Positions 1 through 7,179 of a DNA stretch of 9,466 bases are shown one piece after another (the first letter of the stretch is position 1; the number at the start of each line of letters is the position of its first letter). The notes beneath the pieces were generated by a model. That model ran no database searches. It was not told the DNA's origin and was given only the letters and a program-made list of their open reading frames with translations. This stretch comes from JBDIAR01 sp039812545 (GTDB lineage: Bacteria > Actinomycetota > Actinomycetes > Actinomycetales > Dermatophilaceae), in contig JBDIAR010000135.1 of assembly GCA_039812545.1 (NCBI GenBank), positions 1-9,466 of the forward strand, read 5' to 3'. A program made the translations under genes and the position numbers.

Positions 1-75
1 GCCGAGGCCCTTGGTGGAACCGGTGACGATGGCCACCCGGCCGGTGAGGTCGAACCTGGACATCACATTGCCCAT
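1..75 (-). CDS. Short-chain dehydrogenase/reductase, N-terminal fragment (runs off left edge)
   Basis: Only the first 25 codons are present. They encode a short leader followed by a beta strand (VAIV) and the cofactor-binding glycine motif TGSTKGLG at residues 18-25, which matches the TGxxxGxG signature of classical SDR oxidoreductases. The start ATG at 75 is supported by a ribosome site GAAGGAG five bases upstream. A second Met at codon 5 is possible but further from that site. It follows the binding-protein gene by 63 bp on the same strand with no obvious terminator, so it is probably the last visible gene of the left operon and a second SDR of this locus. Substrate and cofactor preference cannot be judged because the second beta strand and catalytic residues are outside the window. 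Confidence 0.85.
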   Translation of the reverse strand, partial: MGNVMSRFDLTGRVAIVTGSTKGLG

Positions 76-118
76 GGAAACTCCTTCAGTGTCGAGAGCC
101 GGGTGTCCCCGTCGTCGC

Positions 119-157
119 CTACTTGATCTGGCCGGCGCTTACTTGGTCTGGCCGGGC
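119..157. repeat. 20-bp-period tandem duplication of the binding-protein gene's 3' end
   Basis: TACTTGGTCTGGCCGGG at 140-156 contains the gene's own stop. It recurs as TACTTGATCTGGCCGGC at 120-136, with 15 of 17 positions matching. Read on the minus strand, the second copy again spells Gly-Gln-Ile-Lys-stop, but in a different frame from the true Gly-Gln-Thr-Lys-stop. It looks like a small local duplication. Confidence 0.7.
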
Positions 158-1215
158 AGGCCCTCGTAGGCCAGGTTGCCGGAGGCCATGTTGTCCTTGA
201 TGAGGGTCGGGATCGTCTTGAGGAAGTCGTCCTTCTTCGTGACGACGTGCTCGATGGTGGCGTCCACGTTGTCCTTGTCGATCGCCGGCATCGTGTACGT
301 CATGGTCTTGGGCAGCGACTTTCCGCGGGCCAGGTCGGCGACGTATGCCATGCAGGCGGCCAGTTCGACCGTGCCGTGCTGCAGGTAGGTGCCGACGAAT
401 CCGCCGCTCTTGACCGCGTTGAGGCCGTCCTCGATGCCGTCGATGCCGACCACCTTGACGTCGGTGCGGCCCTTCTCCTTCAACGCCTGCAGCGCGCCGA
501 GACCCATGTCGTCGTTCTGCGAGACGACGCCGTTGATCTGGGTGCCGAACGCGGTGAGCCAGTTGTTCATCCGGTTGACGGCCTCGTCGCGGTTCCAGTT
601 CGCGGTGTCCTTGGCGAGGACCTTGATGTTCGGGTTCTTCGCGAGGACCTGGTCGATGCCCTTGCCGCGGTTGATCTCACCGGAGCCGCCGAGCGGGCCC
701 TGCAGGATGACGATATTGCCCTTGCCGCCGAGGGCCTTGGCCATCATCTCCATCTCGCCGGCGCCGGCCGCGACGTCGTCCGGCTGGACGCTGCCGGCCA
801 GGTCGGTGCTGTTCAGCGTGGCGTTGCAGTCGATCAGCGGGATGCCGGCGGCCTTGGCCTTGGTGACCTGCGGGCCGAGCGAGTCGGCCTGAACCGGGAT
901 GACGACGATTCCGTCGACCTTCTGGTTGATGTACTGGTCGACCTGGGTCGCCTGGGTGCCCACGTCCATGTTCGCCGAGTTCCACAGCATCGAGATGTTC
1001 GCGCTGTCCGAGTACGCCTGCATACCGGACTGGCCCGCGGTGACGAAGGAGGACATGTTGTAGACGGTGACACCGATGGTGACCTTCTTGTCGGCGCCGG
1101 CGCTGCCGCTGGCGACGGGAGTCGTGGTCGAGTTGTCACCGGCGCCGCAGGCGGCGGTGACAGCCACGCAGGTGGCCGCGGCTGCGATGCTGATCAGGCG
1201 GCGTGTCGTGTTCAT
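139..1215 (-). CDS. Sugar/polyol ABC transporter, substrate-binding lipoprotein (RbsB type)
   Basis: 358 residues, normal length for the periplasmic-binding-protein-4 group (ribose, xylose, polyol binders). The N-terminus has two arginines, a hydrophobic stretch and Cys23 in the context VTAAC, a lipobox-like site with Thr instead of the usual Leu at -3, so the mature protein is probably tethered outside the membrane. A Thr/Ser/Gly/Ala-rich linker follows, then the two-lobe fold: VTIGVTVYNM starts lobe one, VDGIVVIPVQ and GIPLIDCNA follow, QNDDMGLGA lies in lobe two, and GIDGIEDG carries the ligand-facing Asp typical of this family. Start ATG 1215 has AAGGAGA four bases upstream. It is encoded after its cognate permease and ATPase with a 104-bp spacer. 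The ligand is not determined by sequence; dehydrogenases in the same operon point to a polyol or ketose. Confidence 0.93.
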   Translation of the reverse strand: MNTTRRLISIAAAATCVAVTAACGAGDNSTTTPVASGSAGADKKVTIGVTVYNMSSFVTAGQSGMQAYSDSANISMLWNSANMDVGTQATQVDQYINQKVDGIVVIPVQADSLGPQVTKAKAAGIPLIDCNATLNSTDLAGSVQPDDVAAGAGEMEMMAKALGGKGNIVILQGPLGGSGEINRGKGIDQVLAKNPNIKVLAKDTANWNRDEAVNRMNNWLTAFGTQINGVVSQNDDMGLGALQALKEKGRTDVKVVGIDGIEDGLNAVKSGGFVGTYLQHGTVELAACMAYVADLARGKSLPKTMTYTMPAIDKDNVDATIEHVVTKKDDFLKTIPTLIKDNMASGNLAYEGLPGQTK

Positions 1216-1319
1216 GAGTTCTCCTTAGTGCTTTTCGGGGTGCGCTTCTCTACGGGGGGTGCTGCGGTATGCCGGTGTGCCGGTGCCTGTCGATGCCGAT
1301 CGGCGGAGATGCCGGTCGG
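1216..1319 (-). other. Permease/binding-protein spacer with iterated GGCAY words and a dyad
   Basis: This 104-bp spacer is the longest gap inside the left operon. In transcript sense it contains five GGCA(T/C) words, a perfect 10-bp dyad GCCGATCGGC at 1295-1304 and one GGCATAC at 1267-1273, then a C-rich run and the ribosome site of the binding-protein gene. I see no convincing -35/-10 pair and no T-run terminator. Extra RNA structure between permease and binding protein is common in sugar ABC operons and can raise the binding-protein message relative to the membrane parts. That role here is inference. Confidence 0.4.
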
Positions 1320-2306
1320 TCAGGTTCTTCGGTTGCGGGTGGACCACACGTCGACCGCCACGGCGAGGACGATCAGGGTGCCTTTGACGACGTTCTGCCA
1401 GTAGGACGGGACGGTGAGGATGTCCAGGCCGTTGTTGAGCGTCTGGATGAGGAGCAGGCCGAGCGCCGTGCCCCACACGGTCCCCCGACCGCCGGCCAGG
1501 CTCGCGCCGCCGATGACGACAGCGGCGATCGCGTCCAGTTCGTAACCGCGGCCCAGGTTCGGCGGCCCGGAGATGACCCGCGAGGCCAGCATCATGCCGG
1601 ACAGCCCCGCGAGAGTGCCGCTGATGGCATACACCCGGAACAGGATGCTGCGGGTGGGGACCCCGGCGATCTCGGCGGCGGTCTCGTTGCCGCCCACGGC
1701 ATACACCCGCAGGCCGAACGCGGTTCGTCGCATGATGAGCGCCAGGGTGATGGTGCCGACGATCATCACGATGACGGGAATCGTGGTGCCGAGGACCGAG
1801 GTGTTGGCCAGCCAGCCGAACGAACTCGGCAGCCCGTTGATCGGTGCGCCCCCGCCGATCACGTATGCCACACCCGAGCCGATCGTCATCGTGCCCAGGG
1901 TGGCGATGAAGGGGGGTACACCGATTTTGGAGACGACGACGCCGTTCAGGGCGCCGAACACCAGGCCGGTGATCAGTGCCGTGACGATCGGCAGCCAGGC
2001 GTTGCCGGGATTGCGGATCGCGACCCACGCCGAGGCCATCCCGCTGGCGGCGATGATGCTGCCGACCGACAGGTCGATGCCACCGGTGAGGATGACCAGG
2101 GTCTGACCGAGGGCGATGAGCGCGAACGGCGCCGCCGCGATCAGGATGCTCTGCAGATTGTCGACGGTGCTGAACCGTGCGCTCTTGTAGCTGAAGAACG
2201 CGATGACCAGGACCATCACGAGGACCATCGAGTAGCGAACCGCAAGGTCCTTCAACGTCTGGGGGGTGAACGAGGGCCGAGCCTCGGCATGCTCCACGGT
2301 CGACAC
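1320..2306 (-). CDS. Sugar/polyol ABC transporter, permease (RbsC/AraH type)
   Basis: 328 residues with a GTG start, the usual length for RbsC-like permeases (BPD_transp_2). The first membrane helix is near residues 25-40. The family hallmark GGIDLSVGS lies at 75-83, just after a hydrophobic helix ending LGQTLVILT. The second hallmark, an ELDAIAAVVIGGASLAGG stretch followed by RGTVWGT, lies in the C-terminal third, before the last helix and a basic tail. It should form the membrane channel as a homodimer with the ATPase below. The frame is open upstream to 2639, but that part lies inside the ATPase gene. The GTG at 2306 is chosen because it shares one base with the ATPase stop (TAGTG), has AGGAAGGA eight bases upstream, and gives the expected cytoplasmic N-terminus. 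The one-base overlap implies coupled translation. Confidence 0.93.
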   Translation of the reverse strand: MSTVEHAEARPSFTPQTLKDLAVRYSMVLVMVLVIAFFSYKSARFSTVDNLQSILIAAAPFALIALGQTLVILTGGIDLSVGSIIAASGMASAWVAIRNPGNAWLPIVTALITGLVFGALNGVVVSKIGVPPFIATLGTMTIGSGVAYVIGGGAPINGLPSSFGWLANTSVLGTTIPVIVMIVGTITLALIMRRTAFGLRVYAVGGNETAAEIAGVPTRSILFRVYAISGTLAGLSGMMLASRVISGPPNLGRGYELDAIAAVVIGGASLAGGRGTVWGTALGLLLIQTLNNGLDILTVPSYWQNVVKGTLIVLAVAVDVWSTRNRRT

Positions 2307-3883
2307 TATGCGGGTCCTTCCTCGGCTGAACTGTCTGCTGTGGGGGTGTCGGTGAGGGCCGAGCGTTCCTGGCCCGAACCCATCCGGAAGATCCGCTCCT
2401 GGGCGTCGTCCCGTCCGAGATCGGCCAGGGACAGTTCGCCGACGACGACACCCTCGCGCATCACGAGCGAACGGTGCGACAGGCCGAGGACCTCGGCCAT
2501 GTCGGAGGACGCCATGAGGACCGCCATGCCCTGGGAGGCCAGGTCGAGGATGATCCGGTAGATCTCGCTGCGGGCGCCGACATCGACGCCGCGGGTCGGT
2601 TCGTCGAGCAGGAGGACCTCGACCTTGTCGGTCAACCACCGGGCCAGGACGACCTTCTGCTGGTTGCCGCCGGACAGATTGCCGACGTCCTGGCCGAGTC
2701 CCTGGCTGCGGAGCCGGACGCTCTTCATCGCGGCGCCGACCTCTTTGGCGCGCCGGCCGTTCAACAACATCCCGCTGCGGGTGTACCGGGCGGCCAGCCG
2801 CGGCATGGACCCGTTGTCGAGGATGCTCATCGACAGCACGGTCCCCGACCCCTTGCGATCCTCTGGAACCAGTGCCAGGCCCTGGGCGATCCGGCCGGAC
2901 GGGGCCGGTGAGGTCAGCTGCCGCCCGTTCACGGCCGCGCTGCCCGAGATGACCCGGCGCAGGCCGAACAGTGCCTCGATCAGTTCGGTCCGACCGGCGC
3001 CGACCAGGCCGGACAGGCTGAGGATCTCGCCGGCGCGGACGGTAAGGCTGACCGGGCCGGAGGCGCCCTCGACGAGGAGGTTGTCCACGACCAGAACGGG
3101 ATCGTCGGTGGGGACGTTGCGGTCGGGGAAGAGCTGCTCGAGGTCGCGTCCGATCATCGCGCTGACGATGCTGTCGTCGGTGATTGCGCCGATGGCCTCG
3201 TCGGTGACCAGATCGCCGTCGCGCAGGATGACGACGCGGTCGGCGATCGCGCGGATCTCGCCCATCTTGTGGGTGGTGTAGATCATCGCCACGCCCTGGC
3301 TGCGCAGCCGCCGGACCACGTCGTAGAGGCGTTCGACCTCGCGTTCGGCGATCGCCGAGGTTGGTTCGTCCAGCAACAGGACGCGCGCGCCGCGGCTGCT
3401 GTTTTTGACGATCTCGACGATCTGCTGGAGCCCGACCGGCAGCGAACGCATGACGGCCTGCGGGTCGATGTCGACCCCGAACTCGGCCAGCATCTCCCGC
3501 GACTTCTTGATCATCGCGGAGCGGTTGAGGCCCCCGATGCGGGAGCGGATCTCCCGCCCGACGAAGAGGTTCTCGTACACCGTCAGGTCGGGGATGGAGG
3601 CGAGCTCCTGCGGGACGATCGCGATCCCCGCCCGCTGGGCTCCGCTGACGCCGTGGGTGACGACCTGACCGTCGACGAAGACCTGGCCCTCGTCGGCGGC
3701 ATACTGCCCGGCGATGATCTTCATCAGCGTGGACTTACCGGCGCCGTTCTCACCGGCCAGCGCCGTGACGGTCCCGGGCTCCAGGGCCAGGGACACCGAG
3801 CGCAGGACCGGTACGCCACCGAATCCCTTCGAGATGGCCTCGGCGCGCAACAGCGGGGTCGCCGAAAGAGCCGGTTGAGCCAT
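2306..3883 (-). CDS. Sugar/polyol ABC transporter, double-domain ATPase (RbsA/XylG/MglA type)
   Basis: 525 residues containing two ABC domains in tandem, as in RbsA, AraG and MglA. Domain one has a canonical Walker A, GENGAGKST (44-52), a variant signature SLPVGLQQ and Walker B VLLLDEPTS. Domain two has a degenerate P-loop, GLVGAGRTE, without the usual lysine, a textbook signature LSGGNQQKV and Walker B VLLLDEPTRGVD. The degenerate second P-loop is normal in this subfamily, where the second site is thought to be less active. It energises uptake with the permease and binding lipoprotein. Start ATG 3883 has AGGAAGGA five bases upstream. It follows the dehydrogenase gene by 73 bp and overlaps the permease by one base. 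The last ~20 residues are an acidic, Ser/Thr-rich tail. Confidence 0.95.
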   Translation of the reverse strand: MAQPALSATPLLRAEAISKGFGGVPVLRSVSLALEPGTVTALAGENGAGKSTLMKIIAGQYAADEGQVFVDGQVVTHGVSGAQRAGIAIVPQELASIPDLTVYENLFVGREIRSRIGGLNRSAMIKKSREMLAEFGVDIDPQAVMRSLPVGLQQIVEIVKNSSRGARVLLLDEPTSAIAEREVERLYDVVRRLRSQGVAMIYTTHKMGEIRAIADRVVILRDGDLVTDEAIGAITDDSIVSAMIGRDLEQLFPDRNVPTDDPVLVVDNLLVEGASGPVSLTVRAGEILSLSGLVGAGRTELIEALFGLRRVISGSAAVNGRQLTSPAPSGRIAQGLALVPEDRKGSGTVLSMSILDNGSMPRLAARYTRSGMLLNGRRAKEVGAAMKSVRLRSQGLGQDVGNLSGGNQQKVVLARWLTDKVEVLLLDEPTRGVDVGARSEIYRIILDLASQGMAVLMASSDMAEVLGLSHRSLVMREGVVVGELSLADLGRDDAQERIFRMGSGQERSALTDTPTADSSAEEGPA

Positions 3884-3956
3884 GACGGTCCTTCCTCGGG
3901 CCTGTTCGGGCCGCGTCGTTCGTCGGTATGCCTGCGTCCGACCGATCCCGGGCGGA

Positions 3957-5000
3957 TCAGGGCCGGACGATGTGCTTCATCGACGTCGGGGTGGCGTTGA
4001 CGTTGAGCGCGTCGGCGACCTCGTCGAGGGAGAACGACGCGGTGACCAGGGCGTCCAGGTCGACGGCGCCGGAGGCGACCAGTTCGATGGCGGTCGGCCA
4101 GGTCCGGTGGTATCGGAAGATACCGGTGACGACGATCTCGTTGGCCGTGATGAACGAGACGGGCAGGACCATGTCGTCCTCGCCCATCCCGACGAGAACG
4201 GCATACCCGCCGGCGCGCACCTTCTTGATGCCGTCCCGGATGGCGGCGCTGACACCGCTGGCGTCGACGAAGGCGTCGACGGACAGGCCGGCGAGCGCCG
4301 GGTCGCCAGGTGCGTAAGCCTCGGTGGCGCCGAGCCGCAGGGCCAGCTCGCGGCGGCCCTCGACGGGATCGGTGACGACGACCTTGGCGGCGCCGAAGGC
4401 GCGGGCGGTCTGAGCGGCGATGATGCCGATCGGGCCGGCGCCGGCGATCAGGACCGACGAACCGATGCCGACGTGCGCCTTGCGCATCGTGGCGATCCCG
4501 ACGCTCAACGGCTCCAGCAGAGCGGCTGCCTCGTCGCTGATCGAGTCCGGCACGGCATACGCGAAATCGCTTTGGATGACGACGTACTCGCAGAACGCGC
4601 CGTCGATGGGCGGGGTGGCGTAGAACTCGATCTCCCGGCACAGGTTGTACTCGCCGGACTTGCAGTAGTCGCAGACCCGGCAGCAGCGCTGCGGCTCGAT
4701 GGCGACCCGCTCGCCGATCCGCGCGGAGTCGACGTCCGCGCCGACCGCGACGATCGTGCCGGAGGCCTCGTGGCCGAGGATCATCGGGGCGTTGACGACG
4801 AAGTCGCCGATCCGCCCCTCCTTGTAATAGTGGACGTCGGATCCGCACACGCCGACGGCGGCGACCCGGATAAGGACCTGGTCGGCGTCCAGGGCGGGCA
4901 GCGGACGGTCCTCGACGCGCAGGACGCCCTGGGATTCCAGGACGCTGGCTCGCATCGAAGCGGGCAGGACGGGGCCGGTGGTGGTCTCGGTCGTGGACAT
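3957..5000 (-). CDS. Zinc-dependent medium-chain dehydrogenase, sorbitol/xylitol dehydrogenase type
   Basis: 347 residues, usual length for MDR polyol dehydrogenases. The catalytic zinc site is visible: Cys52 in GVCGSDVHYYKEG and His77-Glu78 in LGHEASG. The VHYYKEGRIGDF stretch is characteristic of sorbitol/xylitol dehydrogenases. Structural-zinc cysteines are Cys107, 110, 113 and 121. The Rossmann motif GAGPIGII is followed by VVTDP, whose Asp at the end of the second strand favours NAD over NADP. It should oxidise a polyol to a ketose, or reverse, in the cytoplasm. Start ATG 5000 has GAGGAAG eight bases upstream; the next Met, codon 16, lies before the conserved fold and is less well placed. 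It is the first gene of the left operon, about 100 nt downstream of the predicted start point. The exact substrate (sorbitol, xylitol, galactitol, threitol or other) is not resolved. Confidence 0.9.
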   Translation of the reverse strand: MSTTETTTGPVLPASMRASVLESQGVLRVEDRPLPALDADQVLIRVAAVGVCGSDVHYYKEGRIGDFVVNAPMILGHEASGTIVAVGADVDSARIGERVAIEPQRCCRVCDYCKSGEYNLCREIEFYATPPIDGAFCEYVVIQSDFAYAVPDSISDEAAALLEPLSVGIATMRKAHVGIGSSVLIAGAGPIGIIAAQTARAFGAAKVVVTDPVEGRRELALRLGATEAYAPGDPALAGLSVDAFVDASGVSAAIRDGIKKVRAGGYAVLVGMGEDDMVLPVSFITANEIVVTGIFRYHRTWPTAIELVASGAVDLDALVTASFSLDEVADALNVNATPTSMKHIVRP

Positions 5001-5091
5001 CGGTGTCGCTTCCTCTCGTCCAACGTGCGGTGGGGGTGTTCGTTCGGGCGTGGCATCGCTGCGCTTCTGCCCGGGAATCGGTCGCTCACCG

Positions 5092-5110
5092 GTTTGTTAC
5101 ATTCGACAAC
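5092..5110. promoter_or_regulatory. Predicted ROK operator, left operon
   Basis: GTTTGTTACATTCGACAAC is an imperfect dyad (GTTT, 11 bases, CAAC). It shares its first ten bases, the final AAC and the following TnAT with the element at 9032-9050. It covers the 3' half of the predicted -10 box and the start point of the minus-strand operon and lies 32-50 bp upstream of the ROK start ATG. ROK repressors commonly bind A/T-flanked dyads of about this size. That this ROK protein binds here is inferred from position and from the second copy. Confidence 0.6.
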
Positions 5111-5136
5111 TTATTGATCGGATCCGGTAGTGTCAA
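5108..5136 (-). promoter_or_regulatory. Predicted housekeeping-type promoter of the left (transport) operon
   Basis: On the minus strand TTGACA (5136-5131) is separated by exactly 17 bases from TAAGTT (5113-5108). The -35 box is a perfect consensus match. The predicted start point is near 5101, leaving a leader of about 100 nt before the dehydrogenase ATG. The -35 box lies inside the 5' end of the divergent ROK gene region, between its two possible start codons (GTG 5130, ATG 5142). Confidence 0.65.
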
Positions 5137-5141
5137 GAGTC

Positions 5142-6413
5142 ATGACAGGGTCGTCTCACCGAGCGCCGTTGGCGACCGGCCTCGGGGACCGGCGGGGCGG
5201 GGGCGCCCGACCCGCCTCGCTGCGCAACCACAACCTCAGCCTGCTGGCCCGGATGATCGTGCACGCGAACGAGCCCCCCTCCCGGACCGAACTGGCCACG
5301 ATCACCGGCCTGACCCGGCCCACCGTCACCCGCCTGATCGACCAACTGGTCGGCTTCGGAGTGGTCCGCGAGTTGTCGCCCAAGACACCGCTGCGGGCCG
5401 GTCGACCGGCGGTGCCGATCGTTGCTGCGGCCCGTAGCTATGTCGCCATCGGGCTCGAGGTCAACGTCGACTTCCTGCGCGCCTGCCTCGTGGACCTGAC
5501 CGGACGGATCATCGCCGAGCGGTTCGACGATGCGGAACCATCCGACGCCGGTCCCGAGGTCACCCTGGCGCGGCTCGGCACGATGGCCGAGGCCCTGGCC
5601 ACCACGGCGCGGAGCGAGCAGATGACGCTCACCGGAATCGGGTGCGCGGTGCCCGGGCTGATCACCCGGGACAGCGGCCGGATCCTCTCCGCGGCCCAGC
5701 TGGGCTGGCACGACGTCGACCCACGTCCGCTGCTCGGCCTGGACCGGCATACGGCGCAGGTGCCGATCCGGTTCGGCAACGAGGCCTCGCTGGCCGCGCT
5801 GCTGGAATCCGCCCTGCGCTCGGGGCGGCACGACGCACGGCCGGGTTCGTTCGTCTTCGTCTCCGGGCACGTCGGGGTCGGCGGTGCCGTCGTGCGGCGC
5901 GGCGAGATCGACAACGGCGAACGCGGCTGGGCCGGCGAGATCGGCCACATCACCGTCGACCCGGAAGGCCCGTTATGTGCCTGCGGGGCGAGGGGCTGTC
6001 TGGAACGGTATGCCGGGAAGCGGGCGATCATGGAGGCCGCCGGCCTGGCCCCGGACGCCTCTTTCGACCTGCTGATCGACGCCCTCGACGACGGCGAGGC
6101 GTTGGCCGTGGCCGCCGTCGGTCGGGCCGGGCGGGCGTTGGGCATCTCATTGGCGGCGTGTGTGAACCTGCTCGACATCGGCGAGGTCGTGCTCGGGGGC
6201 GAGTTCTGCGCGCTCGCCCCGCATCTGCAGCCCTATGTCGACGCCGAGCTGGCCGACCGGGTACTCACCTCGCACTGGGCGCCGGTCGTCGTCTCCCCCG
6301 GCGTGGCGGGGCTGCGCCCGGCAGCCGTCGGCGCCGCCTGGCAGATGCTCGACGACCTGCTCGCCGACCCCGGACGCTGGGTGGCCGCCGACCGCGAGGA
6401 CGCGATCAGCTGA
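5142..6413 (+). CDS. ROK-family transcriptional regulator (winged HTH plus sugar-kinase-like domain)
   Basis: 423 residues from ATG 5142, typical of ROK repressors (NagC/Mlc/XylR group). A winged helix-turn-helix spans roughly residues 27-85, with recognition-helix sequence TRPTVTRLIDQL. The kinase-like sensor domain follows. The ROK zinc/sugar motif is intact: His269, Cys279, Cys281 and Cys286, ending GCLE. The position that holds the catalytic Asp in ROK kinases is Glu214 (FGNEASLA), as in many non-enzymatic ROK regulators, so it probably binds sugar without phosphorylating it. An in-frame GTG at 5130 would add four residues. Neither start has a good ribosome site, and TAGTGT at 5128-5133 could be a -10 box giving a nearly leaderless ATG. 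Divergent placement between two minus operons that share an operator suggests it represses both, and perhaps itself. Confidence 0.92.
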   Translation: MTGSSHRAPLATGLGDRRGGGARPASLRNHNLSLLARMIVHANEPPSRTELATITGLTRPTVTRLIDQLVGFGVVRELSPKTPLRAGRPAVPIVAAARSYVAIGLEVNVDFLRACLVDLTGRIIAERFDDAEPSDAGPEVTLARLGTMAEALATTARSEQMTLTGIGCAVPGLITRDSGRILSAAQLGWHDVDPRPLLGLDRHTAQVPIRFGNEASLAALLESALRSGRHDARPGSFVFVSGHVGVGGAVVRRGEIDNGERGWAGEIGHITVDPEGPLCACGARGCLERYAGKRAIMEAAGLAPDASFDLLIDALDDGEALAVAAVGRAGRALGISLAACVNLLDIGEVVLGGEFCALAPHLQPYVDAELADRVLTSHWAPVVVSPGVAGLRPAAVGAAWQMLDDLLADPGRWVAADREDAIS

Positions 6414-6416
6414 TCG
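6403..6416. repeat. Perfect 14-bp palindrome spanning both convergent stop codons
   Basis: CGATCAGCTGATCG is identical on both strands and contains the TGA stops of the ROK gene (6411-6413) and the SDR gene (6408-6406). The coding regions overlap by 8 nt, and both proteins end Ile-Ser-stop through the same bases. With no loop and no T-run it is not a normal intrinsic terminator. Confidence 0.85.
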
Positions 6417-7176
6417 TGAACCCGCCGTCCACCAACAGGTCGGCACCGGTCACCATGCCCGCCTGATCGGAGGCGAGGAAGAGGACCGCCGCCGCGACCT
6501 CTTCGGGTTCGGCGAAGCGACCCGTCGGAATGGCGGCCTTCATCCGCGCGCCCTTCTCCCCCGACCAGAATGCCCGGCTGAGGTCGGTGAGCACGACCGT
6601 CGGCGACACCGTGTTGACCGTGACCCCGCGATCGGCCCACTCCAGGGCCAGCACCTTGGTCATCCCGAGCAGCCCGAACTTCGAGGCGCAATAGGCGACG
6701 TGGTCGGCGATGGCCACCGAGCCGGCCTGCGAGGCGATGTTGACGATCCGCCCCTGGCCGGCGGCGAGCATCCGCCGACCCACCTCCTGGCATACCAGGA
6801 AGGTCCCGCGCAGATTGGTACCCACGGTGACGTCCCAGTCGGCGATGTCGAGATCCTCGGCCGGCCCCAACCGGGTCAGCCCCGCGCTGTTGACCAGAAT
6901 GTCGATCCTCCCGTATGCCGTCACGACGGCTTCGACGGTGTCCCGTACGCCTGCCGGGTCCGTCACGTCACAGGCGAAGGCCCGGGCCCGCGCGCCGAGC
7001 CGCTGCGCCTGGGCGACGGCGGCGGATTCATTGAGGTCGACCACGGCGACGGTGGCGCCGGCGGTCGCGAACGCCTGCGAGATCGTTCGGCCGATGCCGG
7101 AGGCGGCACCGGTGATCATGGCGACGCTTCCGGAGTAGTCGGCGGTCAAGGCGCTGCGACCCTCATGCCGGTCCAT
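6406..7176 (-). CDS. Short-chain dehydrogenase/reductase (classical SDR, NAD type)
   Basis: 256 residues, the usual length of classical SDRs. The glycine motif TGAASGIG is at 22-29. Asp47 (VVDLN) at the end of the second strand favours NAD. NSAG at 96-99 is a small variant of the usual NNAG. The catalytic tetrad is complete: Asn121, Ser149, Tyr162 and Lys166 (YCASK). The C-terminus has the common DGGF ending. It is a soluble oxidoreductase, plausibly acting on a polyol, ketose or sugar acid given its neighbours. Start ATG 7176 lies three bases after the stop of the upstream zinc dehydrogenase. The ribosome site is weak (GGGCGG), so translational coupling is likely. A later TTG at codon 10, just before the conserved fold, is a possible alternative start. 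It is the last gene of the right operon and overlaps the ROK gene's 3' end. Confidence 0.92.
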   Translation of the reverse strand: MDRHEGRSALTADYSGSVAMITGAASGIGRTISQAFATAGATVAVVDLNESAAVAQAQRLGARARAFACDVTDPAGVRDTVEAVVTAYGRIDILVNSAGLTRLGPAEDLDIADWDVTVGTNLRGTFLVCQEVGRRMLAAGQGRIVNIASQAGSVAIADHVAYCASKFGLLGMTKVLALEWADRGVTVNTVSPTVVLTDLSRAFWSGEKGARMKAAIPTGRFAEPEEVAAAVLFLASDQAGMVTGADLLVDGGFTIS

Positions 7177-7179
7177 CGG

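Noticed and set aside
247..1404. + strand open frame (385 codons) opposite the binding-protein gene
   Set aside because: Antisense to a well-supported gene, low-complexity Val/Asp/Arg composition, no ribosome site or family motif.
1269..2561. + strand open frame (430 codons) opposite the permease
   Set aside because: Antisense shadow; Asp/Arg/Gly-rich product with no membrane segments or domains.
2307..2639. N-terminal extension of the permease frame to 2639
   Set aside because: This part is inside the ATPase gene and reads as Arg/Pro-rich nonsense. The GTG at 2306 has a ribosome site and gives the family length.
3882..5117. + strand open frame (411 codons) opposite the first dehydrogenase
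   Set aside because: Antisense shadow of a gene with intact zinc and Rossmann motifs.
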